From Augochlora pura (lineage: Eukaryota; Arthropoda; Insecta; Hymenoptera; Halictidae), in contig NC_135775.1 of the NCBI RefSeq assembly GCF_028453695.1, positions 7,146,046 through 7,210,045 on the forward strand: DNA of 64,000 bases, read 5' to 3'. Positions 25,403 through 36,247 of this stretch are shown here, piece by piece. The position numbers and the translations under genes are program-made. How positions within the stretch are numbered: the stretch's first letter is position 1; every line of letters begins with the position of its first letter. The notes beneath the pieces were generated by a model. The model was given only the letters and a program-made list of their open reading frames with translations, was not told the origin of the DNA and ran no database searches.

Positions 25403-27858
25403 CGCGCAGAGGAGCGGCGAGATCGGGCATTCTGCCCACAATGCTACAATTATAAACCATTCGAGTCGCCGAGCGTGTCGGCGGCCAATTCTGGTCCCTC
25501 GAGGCTGCGCGGACGGGGCACACGTACGATATTATTAAGATAAAAATCGGCGGCCGAGGAGGGCCCCGAATGTGTCGTCGCCCGGGCAATATCCGACCGT
25601 TTCGGGTCCTCGTTTGCGACGATCGCGACGCGGCGGTCCGCGCGCTTCGACTTCCTTTTTAATTGCGCGCTTGTCGCTCGATCGGGAGCGGCGAAATAAC
25701 GTTTTCGGGGCGCCTTAATGAGAGGGAATGCTAAAAACGGCCGCGGATCCGGGGCCATTTGCTGGCCGAAAATTGCGGAATACCGCGACGAGAGGAGACC
25801 CCTCCTCCCCCAGAGCGGGGGGGACCTACACTCGCGTGAATCCCGCTCGGAAAGATACGTTCGGGCGCGTTAATGTTTGCTCCGTTCCACCCCACCCCGG
25901 GCGCGACCATCACGGTTCACCTTTCGCAACGACATTAAAGCGGAGGGGGGAGAAAAAAGGAAACACGGGAATACGGGTGATAAGCGTTTAAAGAAGTTCG
26001 AGAACCGCCGCGCTATCTGCCCGAAGGATATTAACGCTACGGTGACCGCCCACACCGCTTCTGCGGCCGGATACCATCTCTCCGGCGATGAATCGCGAGC
26101 CCGTTGGACCAGGCGATTTCGCGAAAATTATTGGATCGATCGATGGATAGCCACTTTACGACCGCTGGCTATGGAATTTGGCGAACCCCCGCCGACGTGG
26201 GATACTTTTCTAATTGGACGACCGCTAAAGTGCGCCTCGATAGGTTTTCTTGTTGCATTTTCGAGATCGCCATTGTTTCGGAAATGCAATCAGTGAATAC
26301 ATGAATTTTACGAAGTTGCATCTTGGTTATTTATTACAGAAAAATCGATGTTTTTACGCGTTGCTAATGTTCGTGCAATCTTCACGCACTTCGTCATTTG
26401 AGACCATTAATAAGGGAGAACCTAGACATTGAAGATTATACTGTTTTAAAAATCACATGTAAACTCTCATAAATTTTTTAAATACTTCTCGTAAGCTTGA
26501 ATGTCCAAAACAGAACCTACTACGTGAAAAATACAAATTAGGAAACAATGGAATTGGAATTTATTGAAAAATTCAAAATCCTGAAATGGTATTGCAATGA
26601 TAATTAAAAGAAAGATTATAATTTTTTCTAACTTTTTTTTTCGTCGATCTAGGTTCGTGTCCCGGTGTCTCATTTAATTGCAACACTATTTCCGACTTTT
26701 CCACGGTCCGGGGGATGACGAATTCGAATCGGGTAGAGAACAGAAGTGAACGGTGGCGCACCGAGGCACGCCGAGACGGCAATAAAGCAACCGCGGTTTA
26801 TCAAGCCGACGAGTGTGTTTGCTCAATAATAAAAGCCACCGGTTGCGGTGTTGTAACGCGGCGAGCCGAATTATCGGCGTGTCGTAACAATCGCTGCGGG
26901 TCGATCCGTGGAATTTTACCGTGGTGCATCTCCCTGTTGCCGTGCGCGCACCTCACCAGTGCATTAGACACAGTTCCTCGCGAGCCAAACGAAACGCTTC
27001 GGAATCGGCGACATTTGTCACGCAGTGGACACGGTTCATCCGAAGTGTCTGGAATTTTTGAAAAATTCGTGCGTACGTTCAAACTTGCATTCTCTAACGA
27101 GTTTCGACATATATACGAATAAACCAAATCGGTTCAAGATCGAGGACAAGATCGTCGGAAGAATGTCCACAGATACCATCGCGTCGTCATCGCGATGCTG
27201 TTTCACCGTTTTCGACTTCTTTACAATAAATCCACCGTAAAAACGTTTTCCTAGAAACGAACAGTAGGAAGTGTTTTCACCCAATAAAAGCGGCTCGGAT
27301 CGTAATCCATAAAATCGAGGGGATACATCGTTCTCGGACCGGGTTAGTTCGCCGATAGAAAGCCCCTCGTTTCGTGGCTTTACGTCGTTGTAAACACGAG
27401 GCCGGCCACTCCGCGCCGGCTCCGGAGACGAGTACACATTTAATTAGAGCCGCGCCGGACCGTAAACATAATCGTAATATGATAATTATACGGCCGATCC
27501 GTGTCGCTACCGTAAACCACCGAGCGGGCATAAAACAGAAAACGGTCCCTGAATTCTCGTTCGCGTGAAAGATCTCTCGTTGGACGGGTTTCATGGCTCC
27601 TGATGGATCGGCCATCTGCGTGAAACTATTCCCGGACGAAAGGCGGAGAAAAGGCGTCCGTAATAAAAGTTGAATCGGCTTTACGACCGTTTCGAGTCGC
27701 ATCTATGCATACCGGGGGAAGTCTGTGACACTTCGCTGTATTCTTATCCACGAATCTCTGAAAATGGAATATAATAATAGGTCCGCTATTAAATCGTGAA
27801 CGTTCATTCCTGTTGAGCGCTCTATGGTTTCCGTACGACTAATTACCGTGTTACGAAT

Positions 27859-28107
27859 TTAACCCCTTGTACTATAATAACGAGTTAAACTCGCGATGAA
27901 GATTTTATGTAAGCTCTACTAAATATGAATATTATTAATTTCTTCTGCGTCGAAGTAAAATAAATTCTTCTGCTGTCAACCTATAGAAACGAAGGTAAAT
28001 AAAGACAATATAGGAAAAAATATTGTCTGATCCTATTAGGAAACTTATCAAGTACGAATAAGTACTAATCGTCACACCATGAAAGGAGCGATAGTGTAAG
28101 AGGTTAA
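27859..28107. mobile_element. TTAA-ended MITE-like element (family 2)
   Basis: The left end is TTAACCCCTTGTACTATAA. The reverse complement of the right end is TTAACCTCTTACACTATCG, an imperfect inverted repeat with TTAA at both tips around a 249-base AT-rich, non-coding body. The tip (TTAACC.CTT.) resembles that of the 31541 element, so the two may be related. Confidence 0.55.
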
Positions 28108-28622
28108 TCGTACAGCAAATCGTGCTGGGGATGATTATTCTTGCCAATTTGGAGGTACAAACTTTCCAAATCAATAATTAATTTTATTCTTTATATAGAA
28201 CGAATATGTAAACGATTGTACAGTAGAAGAATACCAAAGCTATCGAACGATGTACGAGACAGAATTTAGAATTTGTGTCAGAAGAAGTTATTCCAATTTT
28301 CGGGACTGTGTTTCACGAAACCGAAATCCCACGTTGCTCGAAACGCCCCGAAAAGCTGAGGTCCTAGCGATCGGGGCGCGCGTCTCGATCGCGGGATCGA
28401 TGCTCGTTCGTCAACCGGTCGCGCGGGAATCGTTCTTGCCGTTTTTTCTCGCCGCGGTCGTGGGGCTCGCGTCGTTTTTAGTAACGAGCAATCGACCTTT
28501 ACATCCGCGCTGATATACGGCCACTTTCCTCCGGTTGACAGTTACGGTGGTCGGTACAGCGGCCGCGACCAGAAGCGCTCGTCTCTTTCTCCTCGTTTAC
28601 GCTTTTTCCGCCCCGAGCGGAA

Positions 28623-28637
28623 CGCGCGCGCGCGCGC
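28623..28637. repeat. (CG)n run
   Basis: About seven alternating CG units. A (CGAT)n palindromic run follows at 28721-28739. Confidence 0.8.
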
Positions 28638-28720
28638 TCGGCCCGCGGCGGCTATTTCACCTGCGGTGATTCACGCGGGCGATTAAGAAACCGGGAATCG
28701 GGGAAAGATCGGGACAGTGC

Positions 28721-28739
28721 CGATCGATCGATCGATCGC
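28721..28739. repeat. (CGAT)n run
   Basis: Four to five CGAT units, a self-complementary tetranucleotide array. Overlapping ATCGAT strings can bind BEAF/DREF-type insulator factors in flies. Function here is only suggested. Confidence 0.8.
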
Positions 28740-29828
28740 CGATCGTCGTTTCTAGCGCGGTTCTTCCATCTCGCGCTGACTTATTGCCAGAATCCGCACC
28801 CCTCGTTTCCTCGTATCTTTACGGTTGCTCCATTCGCTTTCAGACGGTTCACACTTCCGGAACACGAGTACACGAGTACTCGATCGTAGAAAACGCAAGA
28901 TCTTTTTCATTAAACGTGATAAGTTGGTAGAATAGGGTAGTTGCAGTGTTAACACTTTGTCAACGAGGCTCGTTTCCATTTGGATCTAAAAGCTGAGAAT
29001 TGTTATTTGAATATTAAGTTATTTGGAACTATTTGGAGTGAGTAAAATATGCTAACAAGATTAACAAATAAAATCACGAATGATCTTAAATATATTTTTG
29101 TGAGAAAGGTCCGCCATACAAAGGCGGAAAGTGGCACCGAGTCACATTTGACCCAAGCTCAGACAGTCTGAAAGAAAGATAAAATCTTTTGTTGTCAGAA
29201 ATGACGCGGCACCCCTGGCGAACTATTAACCTCGAAATTGACGTTGCCCAAAATAAAACAACATTGAGCGTTGTCTGCGGTAACCTATCGCAGGTGCAAC
29301 ATACGTAAACCCACCTCCAGAAGAAATCATATCTAAAAAGTTCGCAACAGATGATGAATGTCGTCGTAACTTTGCAACCATTTTGACTCGCGACATAGTT
29401 ATTTCGTCGAAGAAAGTGCGCAGCCACTTTTCCATCGCTAGCGCGCCGCACTCTCGTACAACAAGTCCTGGAATACATTCACAAACGCGTTTATCTATCG
29501 CAGCAGGCGAGCAAAAGTATTTCTGCGTCCTCGACATTGCGGCGGTACGTTCCGGCCGAGCTCTCGGTTTCCCAGGTGCTCGGGGGCCGCTTAAAGGACC
29601 GTTGACGCGGAATTATCAGCTGATTGAAATCTTTTTGGCACGGGTAGTAAATTGCAGCAATCCGAACGGCGGTATCTACCCCGTTCCAGGATCGCCGGCG
29701 GTTCGAAAGGTTCCGTTATCGGAATAAACGCGGACGATTGGCCGCGAGCGGAGCGGAGAGCGAGTCGGGTCGTTAGGAGGAAATGCTTTTTAAAAAAGGG
29801 AGTGTCGGCACGGGCGGGGAAAGAAAGA

Positions 29829-29880
29829 CAGAGAGAATGAGAGAGAGAGAGAGAGGGAGAGAGAGGGAGAGCGAGAGAGT
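29829..29880 (+). repeat. GA-rich microsatellite
   Basis: An imperfect GA array with GGGA interruptions, part of a longer purine stretch from about 29810 to 29920. Confidence 0.9.
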
Positions 29881-30506
29881 GAAATGGTGAGGTGGAGAAG
29901 GAGAGGGTGTCGGGGCTGTCCGCTTTCTCGCTTACCTCCTGTCCTTACGTCTGTCACTGAAGGCACGCAACACACTCTCTTGCATGCCACGCTGTTATTA
30001 CCGACCACCGACCACGCCGACCGCCCGCTCACCCGCTCACCCGCTCGCGAGAGATCGCGGGCTAGCGCCGCGCCGGCCAACCGAGAGAGAAAGAGGCGGA
30101 GAATGCCGGCAAGAAAGCCGCAGACCAGGTAAACACCGCGGGACTAACAGGTGCACGGCCGCGGCGCATTAATTCAATTTCACGTGCCCGCGATCCACCG
30201 ATTTGCTGTGAAATACCGCCGCGCCTAATATGCGTCGTTACGCGTCCGCTCGCGCGACGATTCTATTTTCTTCCTGATCCGGCTCCTCTTCCGAGCTTCC
30301 AGTGAACACGTACGGGGGTTTGCATCCCTTTTATTGCCACAAGGATTTTCCATACTACGCGACTCCCTTTACACAAACTCCGCTTCAACGAAATTTTAGC
30401 AGCGTCTGGTTAAACGAACTGAAGCGAATTCTCTCGTACAAACTCCTATCGAATGAATGAAAAATCGTAGTCGGTGGTGGGAGACAGGTGGATACGAACC
30501 ATCAGA

Positions 30507-30537
30507 TTACGTGAATCAACTTCACAGATTCACGTAA
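30507..30537. other. Perfect 11-bp stem hairpin
   Basis: TTACGTGAATC (30507-30517) and GATTCACGTAA (30527-30537) are perfect inverted repeats around a 9-base loop. The hairpin could form in RNA from either strand. The stem is too short for a miRNA precursor unless extended by imperfect pairing, which I do not see. Confidence 0.5.
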
Positions 30538-30976
30538 ATGGAGTTCTTTTTAGTCACTGATTGGGTCAATGCTCCGGGAGTAACATGTCTAAACCAGTTA
30601 GCTGCTTCTGACGAGTATACTCGCTCCAGCTCTTTAGTAATCTTCTTAATTGAATGAGACAGCTTTTATTCCTCATGTGTGTGTGTCTCCACTTAATTTC
30701 ATTCTTAAATTTTGGGAACAAGTTAAACGTATTTCCTTTCGATTTAGGAGAGATCTTCTTGTTTTAGCGCAGATTGAAAGGGGTTATTAAGAAAATGTGT
30801 GTCCGACTATTTTCGTTCCCGACGATTTATTTTGGCGAATTACGAAGTCGTTGTAGGAAACGGAAACGTTCGCGAAATTCTCACGAAGGTCAGACCGAGG
30901 CGCGTTCTCAATTACCGCGACGAAACCGGAAACAGCGGTGGGCCTGTTGTACGGCGACGGTCCATTCATTCGTGTC

Positions 30977-30977
<1 letters not shown>

Positions 30978-31009
<32 letters not shown>
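30978..31009 (+). repeat. (CAG)n microsatellite
   Basis: Ten CAG units plus CA. The frames around it are short on both sides and show no other coding sign, so it is taken as an intronic trinucleotide array and not a polyglutamine or polyalanine coding tract. Confidence 0.9.
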
Positions 31010-31011
<2 letters not shown>

Positions 31012-31540
31012 GACGTCGGCGCGGACCGAGATCCCTCGGCCGGTTTGTTCTTCCTTTGACGCTCTCGCCTCGAACTCGACCGCTCAATTACCGTCTTTAT
31101 TATTAGCGTGCTACTCCAGTCGACGCTCATTACGCGCCGCTCTTCAACTGATAACGAAACGCATGGGCGAACAGTAACGACCGTTTATCTTGACACTTGT
31201 GTCCCGATCGACTCGATCGCGGGATACATTGACTTCCCGCACGGACGAGACACTGAAAGCGCCGCGGCGCGAGCTAAGTGATTTTTAATTGTTACGTCGT
31301 CGCTCCGCCGCAGCTGTTCCCGCCGGATCGTTCGTTAACGATGAAATTACCGAGCGGGTCGATCTAACCAGTAATTTCCTTTTGAAACGATAAGAACGTA
31401 GCCCTTCGAAATCATCACCGATATAGTAATTTCATTTGCAAATTCGGTGCAGTAATTACTCCCTTGTTTACCGAGGCTTCAAAGGAATTTTTATAAATCA
31501 GGTCGTAGATGTTTCAGACAGATCTTCTTGCAATGGCTAG

Positions 31541-31846
31541 TTAACCCTTTCATCGCGAGTAGGTTTTGAATTTTGCGATATGACGTCGAAGATTAGTTGT
31601 ATTCGTTGCATCTAAAGAATTAGATTTAAAGAGATATAAAAGGGGAAGTGAAAAAGATAAAGAAATTGTTTTAGTTGAGTTTCCTTTTGCTGAATTTTAC
31701 AAAATATTTAGAACGCGATTTTGATTTTTATAACACGAATATAACGTTGCGTGACGCTCATATAATATAAATTTATGAAGATAATATAACAAGCAATATT
31801 TCTTCCGTTGTACTTTCTGATCTTAGCTCAGCATTGAAAGGGTTGA
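31541..31846. mobile_element. TTAA-ended MITE-like element spanning the duplication breakpoint
   Basis: The left end is TTAACCCTTTCATCGCGAG. The reverse complement of the right end reads TCAACCCTTTCAATGCTGAG, giving an imperfect terminal inverted repeat of about 20 bases over a 306-base AT-rich body. A TTAA border (one side mutated to TTGA) is typical of piggyBac-type target sites. No open frame is present, so it would be non-autonomous. The left edge of the tandem duplication (31658) falls inside it, and copy 2 carries only its right part (to about 33704). Confidence 0.55.
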
Positions 31847-33515
31847 TCCTGAGCTTTAGCGAAAATTAAATAGGATGTTTCTAATTTCTGACTAAATATC
31901 GAAAATAGTAGAAACTTTATGATTTTCAAATTATCCATATTGTAAAGATACATTTATGAGTTATTTATTATATAACACTGGTTAAAATTCAGAATAAAGA
32001 TTTTATTCTCTAATATAAAACAGCTGCTTGTAGTGTCCTATGAATCTGCTGTCAGACATTCTCGTCAACGATTTACAAAATTTTCCAAACAATTCGAAAT
32101 CGTTTTTTTTTTCGAAGCGTCGCCTAGGGTGGGTCCGCCGTAGGGGTTGATAGAACGCTGACAACGAGATCACCGAATACAGTCGCGTTTCGGTTACCAG
32201 AAAAGCAGAGCAATCCCGCGGAACAGTCCATAACATTTTCATAGGAAAAGCGCGAGCTCTATCGCGCGGAGTCGCGTTGCGTTTCGAAACGCGACAGGTG
32301 AAAGCCCCTCGCGTTGCACGAAATCGGTTCCGTCCCTCGGAAATAAAAAAAAAAAAGAAAAAAAAATGAAAAAAAGAAGAAGCCTACCCACATCAGAGGT
32401 TACAGCATGGTTGATCCCACACGGGACCGTTGGCACAGTGACACAAGAAGAGCGGCCCCGGCTCGCGGCTTTCCGAGTTTTCTCCGGCTGGGTACGTGCC
32501 TTGGCAGACGCCCGTAAGAATTTGCATCGCGAAGGTTCGCCCGACCTCGTTAAATATGGATGCATTTTACGTATATGGATCCATATTCCGAGAAAGGGGA
32601 GCGCGATCAAGGGAGCACGTGACACGGGTGTGGCAACCGGTGAATATCCCGGACGTGGACGAAACCGAGTGACAGCCAGCGAACCGCATGTCACGGACTC
32701 TCCCGGCCCGCCTTATCGCGCCTCCGTATCAGATCCACCCTCCGCCAAGGGTTTCCCCGGCTTCCTCGTTCCCGGAAAATGTCCGAGTTTGCCCCAGTTT
32801 GCTCCGCGCGCTCGCCCCGATAGAGAACGCTCTTCGACAGACTAATTGGGTTCTCGATAGTTGCGCCGTCTAATAACGCGATAAACAAATTCCCAATGCA
32901 GACCGTTCTACTCGTAGTTAACCCCTACGTCGATAACCAGTTTTCGACGACGACGACGACGGGCATCCAACTTGTACGAAGCAACATTTTCCATTTCACT
33001 CGTCGATGTTCTTAAGTAGAAGGTCTTCCAGTAAAAGCTTAAATTTTCTTATGAATTTTTAATAGACACTTAAATCGTAATAGCATTTTTCATAGATATT
33101 TCAATCGTATTAGAATTTTTTATAGACGTTTAAACCGTAATCGAATTTTTCCTAGACATTTAAATTGCAATAGAATTTTTCATAGACATTTAAATTGTAA
33201 TAGAATTTTTCATAGACATTTAAATCACAGTAAATTTTTAATTCGGAATTTAAATAGTAGGAAGAATTTTTAATACACGATTAAATTATAATGGATTTCT
33301 CATAGATATTTAAACTGTATCGAATATTTTTCATAAATGTTTCATTTGTAACATCGTGCTTCAGAATTGGAGTACTATGTATTAGCGTTATCCCACGATC
33401 CGCAGTCTAATTATTAGAATAGCAGAGGTTCCTCGACTTTCCGTTTGTTTATTACTCGCAAGAATTACTGCTGTCGCGTACCCTTCCAGCTGATGGTGCC
33501 ATGTCGGACGTATCG
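31658..33515 (+). repeat. Tandem duplication, copy 1 (about 1.86 kb)
   Basis: This unit begins at TAAAGAAATTG and ends at GACGTATCG, where copy 2 begins at once. The two copies differ by about a dozen substitutions and two small indels in the first ~530 bases, by nothing in the next ~1060 bases (about 32185-33244), and by a few changes in the last ~270. The unit holds the right part of a TTAA-ended element, an A-rich tract near 32347-32382, a 159-codon open frame of unknown meaning (32366-32845), a short CGA run (about 32946-32961) and a 30-bp minisatellite. Being inside an intron, the repeat has no evident coding role. Confidence 0.95.
33048..33352 (+). repeat. 30-bp-period AT-rich minisatellite (copy 1)
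   Basis: About ten diverged units with an exact 30-base spacing, seen from the recurring TAGACA/TAGATA core at 33063, 33093, 33123, 33153, 33183 and 33213, then weaker units to 33334. The typical unit contains AGAATTTTTCATAGACATTT. The middle units (33150-33230) are nearly identical and the outer ones are degraded, as expected for a slowly decaying array. Confidence 0.9.
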
Positions 33516-35377
33516 TAAAGAAATTGTTTTAGTTGAGTTTCCTTTTGCTGAATTTTACAAAATATTTAGAACGCGAATTTGATTTTTATAACACGAATAT
33601 AACGTTGCGTGACGCTCATATAATATAAATTTATGAAGATAATATAACAAGCAATATTTCTTCCGTTGTACTTTCTGATCTTAGCTCAGCATTGAAAGGG
33701 TTGATCCTGAGCTTTAGCGATAATTAAACAGGATGTTTCTAATTTCTGACTTGATATCGAAAATAGTAGAAACTTTATGATCTTCAAATTATCCATATTG
33801 TAAAGATACATTTATTAGTTATTTATTATATAACGATTCGTTAAAATTCAGAATAAAGATTTTATTCTCCAATATAAAACAGCTGCTTGTAGTGTCCTAT
33901 GAATCTACTGTCAGACATTCTCGTCAACGATTTACAAAATTTTCCAAACAATTCGAAATCGTTTTTTTTTTTCGAAGCGTCGCCTAGGGTGGGTCCGCCG
34001 TAGGGGTTGATAGAACGCTGACAACGAGATCGCCGAATACAGTGGCGTTTCGGTTACCAGAAAAGCAGAGCAATCCCGCGGAACAGTCCATAACATTTTC
34101 ATAGGAAAAGCGCGAGCTCTATCGCGCGGAGTCGCGTTGCGTTTCGAAACGCGACAGGTGAAAGCCCCTCGCGTTGCACGAAATCGGTTCCGTCCCTCGG
34201 AAATAAAAAAAAAAAAGAAAAAAAAATGAAAAAAAGAAGAAGCCTACCCACATCAGAGGTTACAGCATGGTTGATCCCACACGGGACCGTTGGCACAGTG
34301 ACACAAGAAGAGCGGCCCCGGCTCGCGGCTTTCCGAGTTTTCTCCGGCTGGGTACGTGCCTTGGCAGACGCCCGTAAGAATTTGCATCGCGAAGGTTCGC
34401 CCGACCTCGTTAAATATGGATGCATTTTACGTATATGGATCCATATTCCGAGAAAGGGGAGCGCGATCAAGGGAGCACGTGACACGGGTGTGGCAACCGG
34501 TGAATATCCCGGACGTGGACGAAACCGAGTGACAGCCAGCGAACCGCATGTCACGGACTCTCCCGGCCCGCCTTATCGCGCCTCCGTATCAGATCCACCC
34601 TCCGCCAAGGGTTTCCCCGGCTTCCTCGTTCCCGGAAAATGTCCGAGTTTGCCCCAGTTTGCTCCGCGCGCTCGCCCCGATAGAGAACGCTCTTCGACAG
34701 ACTAATTGGGTTCTCGATAGTTGCGCCGTCTAATAACGCGATAAACAAATTCCCAATGCAGACCGTTCTACTCGTAGTTAACCCCTACGTCGATAACCAG
34801 TTTTCGACGACGACGACGACGGGCATCCAACTTGTACGAAGCAACATTTTCCATTTCACTCGTCGATGTTCTTAAGTAGAAGGTCTTCCAGTAAAAGCTT
34901 AAATTTTCTTATGAATTTTTAATAGACACTTAAATCGTAATAGCATTTTTCATAGATATTTCAATCGTATTAGAATTTTTTATAGACGTTTAAACCGTAA
35001 TCGAATTTTTCCTAGACATTTAAATTGCAATAGAATTTTTCATAGACATTTAAATTGTAATAGAATTTTTCATAGACATTTAAATCACAGTAAATTTTTA
35101 ATTCGCAATTTAAATAGTAGGAAGAATTTTTAATACACGATTAAATTATAATGGATTTCTCATAGATATTTAAACTGTATCGAACATTTTTCATAAATGT
35201 TTCATTTGTAACATCGTGCTTCAGAATTGGAGTACTATGTATTAGCGTTATCCCACGATCCGCAGTCTAATTATTAGAATAGCACACAGGTTCCTCGACT
35301 TTCTGTTTGTTTATTACTCGCAAGAATTACTGCTGTCGCGTACCCTTCCAGCTGATGGTGCCATGTCGGACGTATCG
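33516..35377 (+). repeat. Tandem duplication, copy 2 (about 1.86 kb)
   Basis: The second copy directly follows copy 1 in the same orientation and is 4 bases longer (1862 against 1858). The extra bases are one at a small complex change near 33834, one T in the T run at about 33962, and two near 35282. The unit carries the same open frame (34226-34705) and minisatellite without change. After the unit, the sequence continues as AATCCAGATGG, which marks the unduplicated right flank. The alternative to a real duplication is two allelic copies placed side by side by an assembler. Confidence 0.95.
34908..35212 (+). repeat. 30-bp-period AT-rich minisatellite (copy 2)
   Basis: The same ten-unit array inside the second duplication copy. 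It has the same unit number and differs from copy 1 at only two bases, near 35106 and 35185. There has been no gain or loss of units since duplication or last homogenisation, which is notable for a tandem array. Confidence 0.9.
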
Positions 35378-35605
35378 AATCCAGATGGACGAAACGTTTC
35401 CCGGGTGACAATTTCCCGTTTCGAAAAGTGGTGTTTTCATGGTCCGCCGGATTTTGGGACGCTTTTGGCGTTTCCCCCGTTCGATCATGTGCTCGCCGTA
35501 TGCGTGCGCTGGTATGCGTCACGCGACGCCTGTGTGAATGCGTTAACATATGTGGACAGAGCGGTCGCTATCAAGGCTTCGTTCGTCCGGTTCGTCTCTT
35601 CGGCT

Positions 35606-35649
35606 TTCTCTGTCTCTCTCTCTCTCTCTCTCTTTCTTTCTCTCTCCCT
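35606..35649 (+). repeat. (CT)n microsatellite next to an acceptor-like site
   Basis: A CT array with two CTTT interruptions, directly followed by CCCTGTCAG. It may serve as the polypyrimidine tract for the candidate exon at 35655, or may simply mimic one. Confidence 0.9.
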
Positions 35650-35654
35650 GTCAG

Positions 35655-35792
35655 ACAGTGGTTCTCACGAATAATGATCTGACCTTCTATTCGTTCGACA
35701 AACCATCGAAATTTCAATTTGACCCTAGACTTGAAGTAGAGCACGTCGATTTTCATCCATCTTGCATTTCCGTGATTGAAATTTCACCTTAG
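35655..35792 (+). CDS. Candidate small exon after a CT-rich acceptor, function unknown
   Basis: A CT microsatellite runs into CTCCCTGTCAG, which forms a strong acceptor-like site at 35654. The next 45 codons are open in phase 0 (TVVLTNNDLTFYSFDKPS, then KFQFDPRLEVEHVDFHPS) and end at TAG. Seventeen bases later a separate ATG frame of 35 codons (35809-35916) begins MASNLWQLEEQHTAQEIVEM. Both have unusually protein-like composition for this window. I recognise neither. Chance is a serious alternative because both are short. Confidence 0.15.
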   Translation, partial: TVVLTNNDLTFYSFDKPSKFQFDPRLEVEHVDFHPSCISVIEISP

Positions 35793-36216
35793 TGAAACAT
35801 TGTCATCTATGGCCTCGAATCTTTGGCAATTAGAAGAGCAACATACTGCTCAAGAGATAGTCGAAATGATAAACCCGGAAACGCTGACAAAGGAAAGATC
35901 GCGACGCATTTTATAAATATGTTGCTGCGGAGCGCTCGTATTTCAACGGGTCCGATCGAAGCGATTTTTTCAGTGGAATAATTGGAAGCGCAGGAACCGT
36001 TAGCCGGTTTTATTACGGGCGCCGAGCTCCACCGTCGGAGACGAGCGAACTATCAAAGAACATCATCTCGTCTACCGGAATGGCCAAACAAGTGTCCCCG
36101 TTCTCCAGGTTCTCTATCGCTCGGTTTGCCCCCTTTTAACGACTCCGAAGACTCCTCGCTCGGTCGCTCGGCGAGCACCGCTCCTGAGCCCTCAATTATT
36201 TTTCGCTAACGAACAG

Positions 36217-36247
36217 TATATAATAGCGGCCGGGCTGGGTGTCACTG
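36217..36247 (+). promoter_or_regulatory. Possible core promoter (TATA plus initiator-like)
   Basis: TATATAAT at 36217-36224 is followed 27 bases later by TCACTG (A at 36244), an initiator-like hexamer at about the normal TATA-to-start spacing. The surrounding block is GC-rich. No convincing downstream gene is seen: the first ATG at 36282 opens only a 46-codon arginine-rich frame. It may drive a non-coding transcript or be coincidental. Confidence 0.2.

Larger units (their letters stand above)
19836..31540. other. Non-coding, mixed AT/GC blocks
   Basis: No gene is supported. An AT-rich part at 21952-22291 is open on both strands (111 codons on -, 92 on +), which is unusual for its composition and is listed as a finding. 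The 29085-29545 region is unlike its neighbours in base composition but shows no recognisable element. Confidence 0.55.

Noticed and set aside
30485..30515. tRNA T-arm-like sequence on the minus strand (GGTTCGTATCC)
   Set aside because: No matching D-arm, anticodon arm or acceptor stem at tRNA distances, so no tRNA is called.
32118..32940. GTAGGGGTTGA and TTAACCCCTAC as possible ends of another TTAA element
   Set aside because: The motifs point outward and not inward, so they cannot be the two tips of one element.
35363..35674. 103-codon frame starting at the right edge of duplication copy 2
   Set aside because: The start lies in the duplicated segment and the end is the CT array; in copy 1 the same ATG meets a stop after five codons.
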